In this document: in pieces, positions 55,843 through 64,000 of the stretch | Numbering within the stretch: the stretch's first letter is position 1 | Layout: each line of letters starts with the position of its first letter | Assembly (NCBI RefSeq): GCF_001661915.1 | Contig: NZ_LYWY01000006.1 | Span: 248,001 to 312,000 of the forward strand | DNA length: 64,000 nt | Origin: Croceicoccus pelagius | GTDB taxonomy: Bacteria > Pseudomonadota > Alphaproteobacteria > Sphingomonadales > Sphingomonadaceae | Reading direction: 5' to 3' | Position numbers and translations under genes: made by a program | The notes under the pieces: model-generated | The model's input: the letters and a program-made list of their open reading frames with translations, nothing else | What the model was told of the DNA's origin: nothing | The model's database searches: none

Positions 55843-55932
55843 TGTCACCCTGACGCATCAGGATGAAAGGCGCAGAAATACTGGTGTCTTGGCGTGTTGG
55901 ACTTGGGTGACAGAGTGTCACTTTTGTCACCC
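55843..55932. repeat. TGTCACCC octamer repeats upstream of the thioesterase gene
   Basis: TGTCACCC occurs at 55843-55850 and 55925-55932, and its reverse complement GGGTGACA at 55905-55912. The last two flank a nested TGACA-GAG-TGTCA dyad (55908-55920), so four TGTCA half-sites lie within 90 bases. They stand between the Excalibur-gene stop and the thioesterase start and may be an operator. Confidence 0.6.
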
Positions 55933-55951
55933 AGAAAAGGCGATCGAAACT

Positions 55952-56299
55952 TTATCGACCGCGATAAGGCTCGCATGCGATGCCATCACCATCTCCGTCC
56001 ATGCCTTCCCGATATCCCGGTTCGCCAATATAGATCGGTGCAGTACCAGCGGCTTTCGCCGCATTACATCCCGACCAATAATCGCCGGCTTGCGGTTCCC
56101 GTGCTCGTACAAATCCGCCGCTGACACCGACTGCACGGGCGCGACTGGCAATCGTGCCTTCCGCCGTCGGATCGAAAATATAGGTACCCGCGCCGATCAG
56201 CAGACCTGCACCAGCCGCCAAACCGATAATGTTGGGCAACTGCCAGCCAGAATTCCGCGATCTTCGCGCCCGGTATGGATGATACCTGACCTTACGCAA
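55952..56299 (-). CDS. Excalibur calcium-binding domain protein
   Basis: A 115-residue protein with an N-terminal basic stretch and one membrane segment (LPNIIGLAAGAGLLIGAGTY, about residues 21-40), then an extracellular Excalibur domain: SGCNAAKAAGTAPIYIGEPG, YREGMDGDGDGIACEPYRGR, with the two cysteines and the DGDGDG calcium loop. It overlaps the end of the GGDEF-EAL gene by eight bases, which suggests co-expression. Confidence 0.88.
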   Translation of the reverse strand: MRKVRYHPYRARRSRNSGWQLPNIIGLAAGAGLLIGAGTYIFDPTAEGTIASRARAVGVSGGFVRAREPQAGDYWSGCNAAKAAGTAPIYIGEPGYREGMDGDGDGIACEPYRGR

Positions 56300-58688
56300 T
56301 CTTGCGGTCCGCGTCCCGTGCCAGCAGCGCCGCCGCCTCGATCGCGCCCATGGGTCGGCCGAACAGGAAGCCCTGGATCTTGGTGCAGCCGAGCTGGCGG
56401 ATGCGGTCGAGTTCGCGTTCGCTTTCGACGCCTTCTGCCGTGGTCGTCATGTCGAGTGCGTCGGCCATGGCAACGACGGCCCGGATGATGGCCAGCGATT
56501 CCGGGCTGTCCTTGGCCGCGCCCTGCACGAACGAGCGATCGATCTTGATCGTGGTGAAGCGGTTGTTGCGCAGATATCCCAGCGACGAATAGCCGGTGCC
56601 GAAGTCGTCGAGCGCAATGCCGCAGCCCAGCGACTGGATCTGCTGCAGCGTGTTCTGTGCCGCACCGCCATCGCGCAGGAAGATCGATTCGGTGACTTCC
56701 AGCTCCAGCCGCTCTGCCGCGAGGCCGCTGCTGGCAAGCGCCGAGACGACGGTGCTGGCAAAGCTGGCGTCCAGCATCTGCTCTGCCGACACGTTCACCG
56801 CAATGCGAATGTTCGAGGGCCAGCGCGCCGCCTCTTCACAGGCGCGGCGCAGGGCCCATTCACCGATCGGAACGATCAGGCGCGTGTCTTCGGCGATCGG
56901 GATGAACTTGGCGGGGCTGATGGGCCCAAATTCCGCCGAATTCCACCGCAACAACGCCTCGAAGCTCATCACCTGTTCGGTCTCGGCATGGACGACGGGC
57001 TGGAAGGCCAGCGTCAGTTCGTCCCGCTCAAGCGCATGGCGAAGCGCGAATTCGAGCTTGCGGCGTTCTTCCGCGTGGGCGTGCATCTGCGGTTCGTAAG
57101 CGAAGTGGCTGCCGCCCCCCTCGTCCTTCGAACGATAGAGCGCCAAGTCGGCATTGCGCATCAGCGTTTCGACCGTGCGGGCATCGCGCGGACCGATGGC
57201 CGAACCGACAGACGCGCCGACGTAAAGCGTGTGGTGGTCGACGTCGTAGGGCTTCGACAGCACGTCGATGATGGCATGGGCCATGCGGTCGACGGCGTTG
57301 CGATCGTTTACGTCGGCCATGACGACGGCAAACTCGTCACCACCCAGGCGTCCGCACGTATCGTGCTGTCCCATCAGGACGCGCAGGCGGCGCGAAACCT
57401 GGGCCAGCAGTTCGTCGCCGATCTGGTGTCCCAGCGTATCGTTCACGGCCTTGAAGCGGTCGAGGTCGATCATCAGGAAGGCGCAGCGCGTGCGCCACTG
57501 TTCCGCCCGCTGCAGCGCGGTACCCAGCGCCTCTGTCAGCATCATGCGGTTCGGCAGGCCGGTCAGCTGGTCGTAGCGGGCCAGCTGCGCGATCTTCTCG
57601 GCGCTCTCGCGCTGTTCTGTGACGTCAGAGCCGACGCCGCGGAAGCCGGAGAACTGGCCGTGTTCGTCATGCTTGGGCGTCCCGGACAGTTCCCACCAAC
57701 GGCTGCGACCGCCGACGTTCACGCGGACCATGAGGTTGGAAAAACTCTCCCGTCGCTTCAGACGCTCCGCCAGGTCGCGCAGCGACGACGGCAGCGAACC
57801 GCTTTCCCATCCGTCGCCCGCAATCAGGCGGAGCAGCGGCTGACCGTCGGCCTCATGCGGGCCCATCTGCAAGGCATGCGCGAACCGCGGGGAGACACCG
57901 CGAACTCGGCGGGAACTGTCGACGCTCCACAGCCAATCGGCGCTGTTTTCTTCGAACTCGTGAAGCAGGAGCGAAACGGTTTCGGCCTTTTCGGCAAGGC
58001 TCGCCTCGGTAAGGCGCAGGCGCAGGTAAAGGCGTGACAGAGCGAGCGCACCGCCCGCGATCGTGCCCGAAAAGGCAAGCTGCGCGATCACGGCGACCCA
58101 GTCGCCACGGATCGCGGGGCCGATGGCCCCGCCGATACCGAATGTGCCGATGAAGACCATCGCCGCCGTCGGCACGACCGAGAGCGAAAGGACGAAGACA
58201 CCGATCAGCATGACCATCACCGCGTACTGCGCCGCGTTGCCGGTGCTGAGCACTTCGGGGAAGATCAGCATCGGCGCGACCCACAGCCCACCGGCAAGGC
58301 CGACGGTGGCAAGGTGGGTGCGAAGTTCGTCAGAGCCGAGCTGGCGTCGTTCGGCGTCGGTAAAAGTCCGCTCGATCCGCATCATGGCCAGCGCCATCAT
58401 CACGACGAGAGCGAACCAGCCGCCGACGATCATTCCGCCCGCAGCCGCCTTCCAGACGACCATGGCAGGAAGCGCAGCGGCGATGAAGATCGCAAAGCGC
58501 AGCCAGGCACCGCGTGCCAAGGCGCCATATTGCAGGCCTACAAGGCGTGAGGGTATTTCCTCGCCGCGGCGAAGCTTGCCCATGACGCGTTTCGCCATGC
58601 CATCGCGCGACTCGGGCACGAAAGCGTCTTCGCTCGCTGATGTGGGCGCCGAATTGCCGCCCTTGCGCTTGAATACAGACCCCAACAT
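56292..58688 (-). CDS. Membrane GGDEF-EAL protein with a PAS domain
   Basis: A 798-residue cyclic-di-GMP protein. An N-terminal membrane region (about residues 58-225) is followed by a PAS domain (VSLLLHEFEENSADWLWSVD, about 245-370), a GGDEF domain with intact LGGDEF (near residue 455), and an EAL domain with FEALLRW, NVSAEQM, EVTES, DDFGTGYSS, KIDRSF and EGVESE. The inhibitory I-site arginine is not seen in the usual place (GQHD before the motif), so product feedback may be weak. Both synthesis and breakdown of c-di-GMP are therefore possible; direction is unknown. Confidence 0.92.
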   Translation of the reverse strand: MLGSVFKRKGGNSAPTSASEDAFVPESRDGMAKRVMGKLRRGEEIPSRLVGLQYGALARGAWLRFAIFIAAALPAMVVWKAAAGGMIVGGWFALVVMMALAMMRIERTFTDAERRQLGSDELRTHLATVGLAGGLWVAPMLIFPEVLSTGNAAQYAVMVMLIGVFVLSLSVVPTAAMVFIGTFGIGGAIGPAIRGDWVAVIAQLAFSGTIAGGALALSRLYLRLRLTEASLAEKAETVSLLLHEFEENSADWLWSVDSSRRVRGVSPRFAHALQMGPHEADGQPLLRLIAGDGWESGSLPSSLRDLAERLKRRESFSNLMVRVNVGGRSRWWELSGTPKHDEHGQFSGFRGVGSDVTEQRESAEKIAQLARYDQLTGLPNRMMLTEALGTALQRAEQWRTRCAFLMIDLDRFKAVNDTLGHQIGDELLAQVSRRLRVLMGQHDTCGRLGGDEFAVVMADVNDRNAVDRMAHAIIDVLSKPYDVDHHTLYVGASVGSAIGPRDARTVETLMRNADLALYRSKDEGGGSHFAYEPQMHAHAEERRKLEFALRHALERDELTLAFQPVVHAETEQVMSFEALLRWNSAEFGPISPAKFIPIAEDTRLIVPIGEWALRRACEEAARWPSNIRIAVNVSAEQMLDASFASTVVSALASSGLAAERLELEVTESIFLRDGGAAQNTLQQIQSLGCGIALDDFGTGYSSLGYLRNNRFTTIKIDRSFVQGAAKDSPESLAIIRAVVAMADALDMTTTAEGVESERELDRIRQLGCTKIQGFLFGRPMGAIEAAALLARDADRKIA

Positions 58689-58798
58689 GACATCAGGGGT
58701 ACCGAAACAGGGTTGATAACAGGTAAACGCCGCGTCCGTGCCGGACAGCTTTCAGCGGCCCGAAACGGTAGCGCTCACTTAACTATGAAAGTGCCCGT

Positions 58799-59668
58799 TC
58801 AACGGTCGAAAACGACGGTCCGATCGCCATTGAGGAACACGCGATCTTCGAGGTGCGCGCGCACCGCGCGGGCCAGGACGCGGCGTTCGACGTCACGGCC
58901 GCGGGCGACCAGAGCTTCGGGCGTATCGGCATGGGACACCGCTTCCACGTCCTGGGCGATGATCGGCCCTTCGTCGAGGTCGGCAGTCACGTAATGACTG
59001 GTTGCGCCGATCATCTTCACGCCCCGCGCGTGAGCCTGGTGATAGGGCTTCGCGCCCTTGAAACCGGGGAGAAACGAATGGTGGATGTTGATGCACCTGC
59101 CCGACAGAAACGCAGCCATGTCGTCCGACAGGATCTGCATGTAGCGGGCCAGCACGACCAGCTCTGCACCGGTTTCGTTGATGACCTTCTGGACCTGCGC
59201 TTCCTGTTCGGCCTTGGTGTCCTTCGTGATCGGCAGGTGATGGAACGGCGTATCGCCCAACAGCGTCACCGCCAACGCTTCCTGCGGGTGGTTCGAGATC
59301 ACCGCGACGACATCCATCGCCAGTTCGCCGATACGGTTGCGATAGATGAGGTCGCCAAGGCAATGGTCGAACTTGGAGACCATGAGCACGACCTTCTTCC
59401 GCTCGTCGCGGTCGCGCAGGCTCCAGTCCATGCCCGCTTCCCTGGCCAGCGGCGCGAAGCCGGTGCGGTAGGCGTCGAGCGTTACGTCAGCCGGATCGAA
59501 CTCGACCCGCATGAAGAAACGCTCGGTATCGGGGTCGTTGTACTGCTGCGCGTCGGTAATGTTGCCGCCCTGCCCGGCAAGAAAACCGGCCACTCCGGCG
59601 ACGAGACCGGGACGGTCCTGGCAAGACAGGCTGAGGACGAAACGTTTCGCCAAGGGTCGCATCTCCAT
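58799..59668 (-). CDS. purU: Formyltetrahydrofolate deformylase
   Basis: A 289-residue enzyme that splits 10-formyl-tetrahydrofolate to formate and tetrahydrofolate, balancing one-carbon units for purine synthesis. An N-terminal ACT domain (VLSLSCQDRPGLVAGVAGFL) precedes the formyltransferase-like domain with INIHHSFLPGFKGAKPYHQA and GATSHYVTADLDEGPIIAQD. A second start two codons in (59662) is possible. It lies 110 bases behind the GGDEF-EAL gene start, oriented the same way. Confidence 0.93.
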   Translation of the reverse strand: MEMRPLAKRFVLSLSCQDRPGLVAGVAGFLAGQGGNITDAQQYNDPDTERFFMRVEFDPADVTLDAYRTGFAPLAREAGMDWSLRDRDERKKVVLMVSKFDHCLGDLIYRNRIGELAMDVVAVISNHPQEALAVTLLGDTPFHHLPITKDTKAEQEAQVQKVINETGAELVVLARYMQILSDDMAAFLSGRCINIHHSFLPGFKGAKPYHQAHARGVKMIGATSHYVTADLDEGPIIAQDVEAVSHADTPEALVARGRDVERRVLARAVRAHLEDRVFLNGDRTVVFDR

Positions 59669-59744
59669 CGGGCGCGAAAGCCGCGCGCCGTGGCGCTTTA
59701 GGCAGGAACGCCGCCGTCCTCAACCGGCCATTGGGCGTCGCGGG

Positions 59745-60929
59745 TCAGAAGCGTTCCAGCGCGATGGCCGTCGCCTCGCCGCCGCCGATGCAGATGCTGG
59801 CCACGCCGCGCTTCAGGTTGCGGTTCTCAAGCGCGCCCAGAAGCGTCGTCATGATGCGCGCGCCGGATGCACCGATCGGGTGGCCCAGCGCACAGGCGCC
59901 GCCGTTGACGTTGAGGCGGTCCCGCTCGATACCCAGATCGCGCTCGGCGATGAGGGCGACGACGGCGAATGCCTCGTTCACTTCGAAAAGGTCGACATCG
60001 TCCATGCCCCAGCCGATCTTTTCGAACAGCTTCCGGGTCGCAAAGACGGGCGCGGTCGTGAAGCGCGCCGGTTCGTGCGCGTGACTGGAATGGCCGACGA
60101 CGCGGGCAACGGGATTCAGCCCCATCCTTTCGGCGGTGGATGCGCGACACATGACGAGTGCGGCGGCACCATCCGAGATCGAGGAGCTGTTCGCCGCCGT
60201 CACCGTGCCGTCCTTGGCAAAGGCGGGACGCAACGAGGGGATCTTGTCGACATTGGCCTTGGCGGGCTGTTCGTCGGTGTCGATCGTGACGTCGGCCTTG
60301 CGCGTCTTGACCATAACGGGCGTAATCTCGCGGTCGAAGGCGCCGGTCTCGCCCGCCTCGCGCGCAAGGGTCAGCGAACGGATCGCGTATTCGTCCTGCG
60401 TTTCGCGGGTGAACTGGTATTCCTGCGCTGCGTCCTCGGCAAAGGCACCCATCAGGCGGCCGGGATTGTAGGCGTCTTCCAGACCGTCGAGGAACATCGA
60501 ATCCTTCACGACATCGTGGCCCAGCCGCGCGCCGCCGCGATGCTTTGGCAGCAGGTAGGGTGCGTTGGTCATGCTCTCCATCCCGCCCGCGACGACGATA
60601 TCGGACGATCCGGCCAATAGCGCATCATGCGCCATGATCGCGGCCTGCATGCCAGACCCGCACATCTTGTTGATGGTCGTCGCCGTAACGTGTTCGCCAA
60701 GACCTGCAAAGATCGCGGCCTGGCGGCCAGGGGCCTGCCCCTGCCCCGCCGGAAGGACGCAGCCCATGACGATCTGGTCGACGTCCGCCCCCTTGATCCC
60801 TGCACGCTGGACCGCGGCGCGAACCGCTTCGGCACCCAGCGTCGGCGCGGTGACTTCCGAAAAGACGCCCTGCATTCCGCCCATAGGTGTGCGGGCGTAG
60901 CTGGCGATGACGATCGGATCGGTGGTCAT
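59745..60929 (-). CDS. Acetyl-CoA acetyltransferase / thiolase
   Basis: A 394-residue thiolase. The acyl-cysteine is in INKMCGSGMQAAIMAHDAL (near residue 90), the second catalytic histidine and cysteine in NGGACALGHPIGASGARI and CIGGGEATAIAL. The substrate could be acetoacetyl-CoA (condensation) or longer 3-ketoacyl-CoA. With the neighbouring TetR and SDR genes it suggests a small acyl-CoA degradation unit. Confidence 0.93.
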   Translation of the reverse strand: MTTDPIVIASYARTPMGGMQGVFSEVTAPTLGAEAVRAAVQRAGIKGADVDQIVMGCVLPAGQGQAPGRQAAIFAGLGEHVTATTINKMCGSGMQAAIMAHDALLAGSSDIVVAGGMESMTNAPYLLPKHRGGARLGHDVVKDSMFLDGLEDAYNPGRLMGAFAEDAAQEYQFTRETQDEYAIRSLTLAREAGETGAFDREITPVMVKTRKADVTIDTDEQPAKANVDKIPSLRPAFAKDGTVTAANSSSISDGAAALVMCRASTAERMGLNPVARVVGHSSHAHEPARFTTAPVFATRKLFEKIGWGMDDVDLFEVNEAFAVVALIAERDLGIERDRLNVNGGACALGHPIGASGARIMTTLLGALENRNLKRGVASICIGGGEATAIALERF

Positions 60930-60969
60930 GTCACTCTCCTTGTCCGGCGATTACCGGGTATCTCGTATT

Positions 60970-61587
60970 CTACGTTCGGGGGCTCAGCCCCTGCATCAGG
61001 AATTCGACGAGCTGGCCCGCGATCTCTTCCTTTGACAAGGCACCATCGGGATCGTGCCAGCGCGCAGGCCAGTTCAGGGCACCGGCCATCGCGAAGACGG
61101 CCAACTTTTCGTTCTCGCAAGCGACGGAGCCGTCCTTCACGGCCTCGTGCAGGAATTCGCCCATGGCTGCGTCGATACCGCGCTTCATCTCACGATATTC
61201 GGGCATGCTTTCGGACTTCAGCTGCTCGACGCCTGTACGGATCACGCAGCGGCCGAAATCGTCCATCGTGATCACAGCATAGCGGCACAGGAAATAGGCC
61301 AGCCTGTCCCGCCCGCTTCCCTCGCGGCTGCGCGCCTCGTCCGCCGCGTCCAGCAACTGCCCCAGCCCTTTCTTCAGGCATTCGAGCAGGACCCGGTCCT
61401 TGGTCGGATAATAGTGATAGATCGTGCGCTTCGACACGCCCAGCTGCGCCGCAACGTCATCCAGCGAAGTATTGGCAAAGCCGCGCTCGTTGAACATCCG
61501 CGCTGCCGCCGACAGCACGGCGTCACGCTTGGCGGCGCGTTCGGCCTCTTTCTGCTCGGCCGTTCTGAAGGGCGATGCGTCGGTCAT
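60970..61587 (-). CDS. TetR-family transcriptional regulator
   Basis: A 205-residue TetR/FadR-like regulator. The helix-turn-helix RDAVLSAAARMFNERGFANT then DDVAAQLGVSKRTIYHYYPT spans about residues 21-62. It lies between a thiolase gene on its strand (40 bases on) and a divergent SDR gene (104 bases), so it probably controls one or both; similar regulators respond to acyl-CoA. Its divergent start region contains a TTGACA at 61602-61607 for the SDR gene. Confidence 0.87.
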   Translation of the reverse strand: MTDASPFRTAEQKEAERAAKRDAVLSAAARMFNERGFANTSLDDVAAQLGVSKRTIYHYYPTKDRVLLECLKKGLGQLLDAADEARSREGSGRDRLAYFLCRYAVITMDDFGRCVIRTGVEQLKSESMPEYREMKRGIDAAMGEFLHEAVKDGSVACENEKLAVFAMAGALNWPARWHDPDGALSKEEIAGQLVEFLMQGLSPRT

Positions 61588-61691
61588 CTACAGCCCCTCG
61601 ATTGACAGAACACGGCGTAGATAGCAATACACTCATGCGTTTTCATCGGTCCCGCAAGCATTGCCGGCCGCAAGGAAAGAAGGATAGCGAG

Positions 61692-62453
61692 ATGGAACTG
61701 AAGGACACGGCAGCGATCGTCACCGGCGGCGCGTCGGGCTTGGGCAAAGCGACCGCGACGATGCTGGCAGACGCTGGCGCAAAGGTCGCAATCTTCGACA
61801 TGAACGAAGAAATGGGCGAAGCCGTTGCCAGGGAACTGGGCGGGATCTTCCAGAAGGTCGACGTAGCAAGCGAAGACAGCGTCAAGGCAGCCCTTGATGC
61901 CGCCGAAGATGCACACGGCACTGCGCGCGTCCTTGTCAACTGCGCCGGCATAGCGCCGCCCATGAAGACCGTGAACCGCGACAACGAGCCTCACCCGCTT
62001 GGCGCATACCGCAAGGTAATCGAGGTCAACCTCATCGGCACTTTCAACATGATCGCGCAGTTCGCGGCCCGCCTCGTCCTGCTAGATCCTATCGGCGAAG
62101 AGCGAGGCGTAATCGTGAACACCGCCTCGGTCGCGGCCTTTGAAGGGCAGATCGGCCAGGCAGCCTACGCATCTTCCAAAGCCGGAGTTGCCGGCCTGAC
62201 GCTTCCCGTGGCGCGTGATCTGTCGCAGCACCAGATCCGCGTCATGACGATCGCACCCGGCATCTTCTGGACCCCGATGCTGGCGGGTCTGCCCGAAGCG
62301 GCGCAGGAAAGCCTTGGCAAGCAGGTCCCGCACCCCAGCCGCCTTGGCCGCCCCGAGGAATACGCGATGCTGGTCCAATCGATCGTGGCGAACCCGATGC
62401 TGAACGGTGAAGTCATCCGCCTCGACGGCGCGATCCGCATGGCTCCGAAGTAA
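61692..62453 (+). CDS. SDR-family 3-hydroxyacyl-CoA dehydrogenase-like protein
   Basis: A 253-residue short-chain dehydrogenase resembling type II 3-hydroxyacyl-CoA dehydrogenases. NAD-binding [15 protein letters not shown] is at residues 12-26, NCAGI follows, the catalytic serine is in [14 protein letters not shown] and the Tyr-x-x-x-Lys pair in [10 protein letters not shown] (near residue 160). The start at 61692 has a purine-rich AAGGAT box. A TTGACA (61602-61607) may be the -35 box, but no good -10 was found. Confidence 0.85.
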   Translation: MELKDTAAIVTGGASGLGKATATMLADAGAKVAIFDMNEEMGEAVARELGGIFQKVDVASEDSVKAALDAAEDAHGTARVLVNCAGIAPPMKTVNRDNEPHPLGAYRKVIEVNLIGTFNMIAQFAARLVLLDPIGEERGVIVNTASVAAFEGQIGQAAYASSKAGVAGLTLPVARDLSQHQIRVMTIAPGIFWTPMLAGLPEAAQESLGKQVPHPSRLGRPEEYAMLVQSIVANPMLNGEVIRLDGAIRMAPK

Positions 62454-62536
62454 GGGGCACCCTGCTCGGCGGCGTAGTTGTTCCGCGTCTGGACACCATC
62501 CAGACTGGCGGAAAAACGATTTGTTAAAGGCTGATG

Positions 62537-62553
62537 GTTACCTGCAGGGTAAC
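62537..62553 (+). promoter_or_regulatory. hairpin over the ribosome-binding site of the first pilus subunit
   Basis: GTTACC-TGCAG-GGTAAC is a perfect 6-bp hairpin ending three bases before the ATG at 62557, and the likely AGGG ribosome-binding site (62546-62549) lies in its loop and 3' arm. Translation of the pilus subunit may depend on opening it. Confidence 0.45.
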
Positions 62554-62556
62554 GTT

Positions 62557-63063
62557 ATGGAACAGCTGCGCGCCTTTTTATGCATATTGGGCACCGGCCT
62601 CGCCTTTGCGGGGCTGCCCGGTATTGCCCGGGCGCAAAGCGAATCGACGACGATGTCCGTCGGGGCCGAAGTGGCAGAGGCCTGCTCGATCGAGGCAACC
62701 ACGATGGCATTTCCCATCACCACGCCCGGCGGCGGCGGCAATGCGACGGCAACGGCCGACATCACGCTTAATTGTTCACCCGGCGTCGACTACGACATCG
62801 CGATGGACAACGGGCTTCATGTCCAGGGCCAGACCCGCAACATGTTCGACCCCGTTCTCGGCACTTACCTGCCCTACGAGGTTTACCGGAACGCGAAGAT
62901 GACTGCTCAGTGGGGCGATCGCAGCGGCATCAATACCGTCAGCGGCCGTTCGCGTCGCGGCGGTGCCACCGTGATCACCGCTTATGGCAAGATTAAGTCA
63001 ACGACGCAGACCGCGCGCAGCGGCAAGTATTCCGACTACGTCGTCGTCACCGTCAATTTCTGA
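62557..63063 (+). CDS. Spore coat U (SCPU) domain pilus subunit
   Basis: A 168-residue exported protein of the Csu-type (archaic chaperone-usher) fimbrial subunit family. Signal peptide FLCILGTGLAFAGLPGIARA; the mature part begins with SVGAEVAEACSIEATTMAFP, the donor-strand-like and first conserved cysteine region, and has the second cysteine in ITLNCSPGVDYDIAMDNGLH, ending YSDYVVVTVNF with a terminal phenylalanine. It is the first gene of a locus continued by a second subunit and a chaperone. Confidence 0.85.
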   Translation: MEQLRAFLCILGTGLAFAGLPGIARAQSESTTMSVGAEVAEACSIEATTMAFPITTPGGGGNATATADITLNCSPGVDYDIAMDNGLHVQGQTRNMFDPVLGTYLPYEVYRNAKMTAQWGDRSGINTVSGRSRRGGATVITAYGKIKSTTQTARSGKYSDYVVVTVNF

Positions 63064-63083
63064 TCCGGTTCGGCCCGTATCTA

Positions 63084-63101
63084 CCGGCACCCCGGTGCCG
63101 G
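63084..63101. repeat. perfect hairpin between the two subunit genes
   Basis: CCGGCACC (63084-63091) and GGTGCCGG (63094-63101) form a perfect 8-bp stem with a CC loop, 20 bases beyond the first subunit stop. There is no T-tract; it may slow or process transcription so that the two subunits are made in different amounts. Confidence 0.55.
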
Positions 63102-63141
63102 AGGGGTTACTGCGCGCTTGCCCGCTACCCCTTTCAAAATG

Positions 63142-63175
63142 TGTGCAATTACCAAAAGGTAAATGTGCAATTTAC
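63142..63175. promoter_or_regulatory. direct repeats upstream of the second subunit
   Basis: TGTGCAATTACC (63142-63153) and TGTGCAATTTAC (63164-63175) match in 10 of 12 positions and are spaced 22 bp, two helical turns, in the gap before the second subunit. They look like paired binding sites for a regulator. Confidence 0.5.
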
Positions 63176-63245
63176 GAACAATACAGGTTTTCCCCCTAGA
63201 TGGCTGTTTACCCTTTTCGGGTCAGCACAACAGGGAGACCACCCC

Positions 63246-63736
63246 ATGAAGACCATCCTGAAGATCGGCGGCGTCGCTGCGGCGCTGATCGCGGCACCGG
63301 CCTACGCCGGCACCGACGACACGACGATGCCGGTCACGGCAGAAGTGCTCGACGCATGTGAAGTCAGCGCAACCCCGATGGCATTCGGCACGATCCCCGT
63401 GCTCGGTTCGCAGGACATCGACGCGTCGGCTACCGTTTCGCTGCTCTGCACCGTCGGCGCCAACTACGATGTTGCAATGGACGTCGGCCTCAACTCTGCT
63501 GGCGGCGGTCAGCGCTACCTCGGCAACTCGGCTGGCGCAGCAGACGTGATCCCTTACGAGATCTACACTGATGCCGCACGCAGCTCGATCTGGGGCAACA
63601 CGGCGGGCAACACCGTCGGCGGCGTCGCCACCACAGGGCTCGTCGACATCACCGCCTATGGCCGCATCCCCGTTTCGGCCGTACCGGTCGTTGCAGGCTC
63701 CTACGAAGATACCGTGACCGTCACGGTCACTTCTGA
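63246..63736 (+). pseudogene. Second SCPU pilus subunit, probably frameshifted at its 3' end
   Basis: A second subunit of the same family: signal ILKIGGVAAALIAAPAYAGT, first cysteine in AEVLDACEVSATPMAFGTIP, second in VSLLCTVGANYDVAMDVGLN, and a final YEDTVTVTVT strand. The family normally ends within two residues of this point in an aromatic residue (F or Y) then stop. Here the frame reads TCT GAT (Ser-Asp) through a TGA at 63734-63736 that is one base out of frame. One extra base next to it (for example ACT TTC TGA) would restore VTF-stop. Read as is, the frame runs on into the chaperone gene and off the window. Normal gene with a sequencing error or a true fusion are the alternatives. Confidence 0.7.
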
Positions 63737-63752
63737 TCGGCGCGATCTGACA

Positions 63753-64000
63753 ATGCGTAACGGTGCCATCGCCCTGCTCGCCCTTCTGGCCGCTACCAGC
63801 CCCTTGGCAGCGGAAACGTCCGACGCACCTGCATCCCCGGCGGGCGCGGCTTCGGACAGGGGTGCGAACATCTCGGTGGCACCGCTGCGTCTCGAACTCG
63901 ACGGTGCCCAGACCGCCGAGATCCTACGCCTGCGCAACCCCGCCACCCGCAAGATCGGCGTTCAGGTCCGCATTTTCGCGTGGGACCAGGTGGACGGCAA
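63753..64000 (+). CDS. Pilus-assembly chaperone (PapD-like), 3' end missing
   Basis: The first 82 residues of a periplasmic chaperone. ATG at 63753 begins its own signal peptide (MRNGAIALLALLAATSPLAA), then after a linker comes ISVAPLRLELDGAQTAEILR and LRNPATRKIGVQVRIFAWDQ, the N-terminal immunoglobulin-like domain of Csu/fimbrial chaperones. It continues beyond the window, where an usher gene would be expected. It is in the same frame as the preceding subunit with no stop between, which is odd for two separately exported proteins. Confidence 0.8.
   Translation, partial: MRNGAIALLALLAATSPLAAETSDAPASPAGAASDRGANISVAPLRLELDGAQTAEILRLRNPATRKIGVQVRIFAWDQVDG

Overview
The window is GC-rich, densely packed chromosomal DNA from an alphaproteobacterium, most likely of the order Sphingomonadales (Erythrobacteraceae or Sphingomonadaceae type). 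This rests on the gene content and order: a ctaC-ctaD-ctaB-(small membrane gene)-ctaG-ctaE-DUF983-SURF1-thrC run, a maf-(short RNase E/G)-yacG-tRNA-Phe block, rplU-rpmA, TonB-dependent and DcaP-like outer-membrane proteins, and protein similarities recognised by eye. No phage, insertion sequence, CRISPR array or rRNA is visible. No gene-free stretch exceeds 300 bases; the longest are 51999-52283 (or up to 49070 upstream of it, coding), 17143-17411 and 6821-7080.

Layout. 1-9223: the 3' end of astD, a glycine-zipper protein, RarD-type exporter, dihydroorotase, YgfZ, a TetR regulator, rplU-rpmA, a lipoprotein, folB and a methyltransferase. 9223-17142 (minus strand): thrC and the aa3-type cytochrome c oxidase operon with its assembly factors. 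17412-22823 (plus strand): a tightly overlapped run pyrE-pdxJ-acpS-lepB-AI-2E transporter-DUF3089-ruvX. 22874-26807 (minus): a 32-codon gene, a siroheme-synthase-like protein, lysA, a small lipoprotein and argH. 26797-36244: a TlpA-like lipoprotein, then a short-chain fatty acid block: acs with a NarL-type response regulator behind it, a divergent DcaP-like porin, and a prpE-like synthetase, followed by the large DUF2339 membrane protein. 36348-43043: a TetR regulator with a clear tandem operator, folE, uvrC, an outer-membrane protein and a TonB-dependent receptor. 43270-47656: infA, maf, an RNase E/G-like protein, yacG, tRNA-Phe(GAA) and modABC. 47653-55271: MaoC dehydratase, purC, an M16 peptidase lipoprotein, a DUF4168-like protein, purS-purQ, YkvA and a Ca2+/H+ antiporter. 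55288-62453: a thioesterase, an Excalibur-domain protein, a GGDEF-EAL protein, purU, a thiolase, a TetR regulator and an SDR dehydrogenase. 62557-64000: the start of a Csu-type chaperone-usher pilus locus that runs off the right edge.

Functional threads. De novo purine (purC, purS, purQ, purU) and pyrimidine (pyrC, pyrE) synthesis, threonine, lysine and arginine ends of amino-acid pathways, and short-chain acyl-CoA metabolism (acs, prpE, thiolase, SDR) are all represented. Many genes overlap by 1-19 bases, so translational coupling is probably common.

The most unusual points are: a second pilus subunit that reads through in frame into its chaperone, apparently by loss of one base next to its stop (63731-63753); an M16 lipoprotein whose signal peptide has no ATG, GTG or TTG start; a siroheme synthase carrying what looks like a worn-down remnant of a methyltransferase domain; a two-copy TetR operator; 18-bp tandem repeats between two convergent genes; and several structured leaders and intergenic repeats. 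No large undescribed multigene system could be supported.
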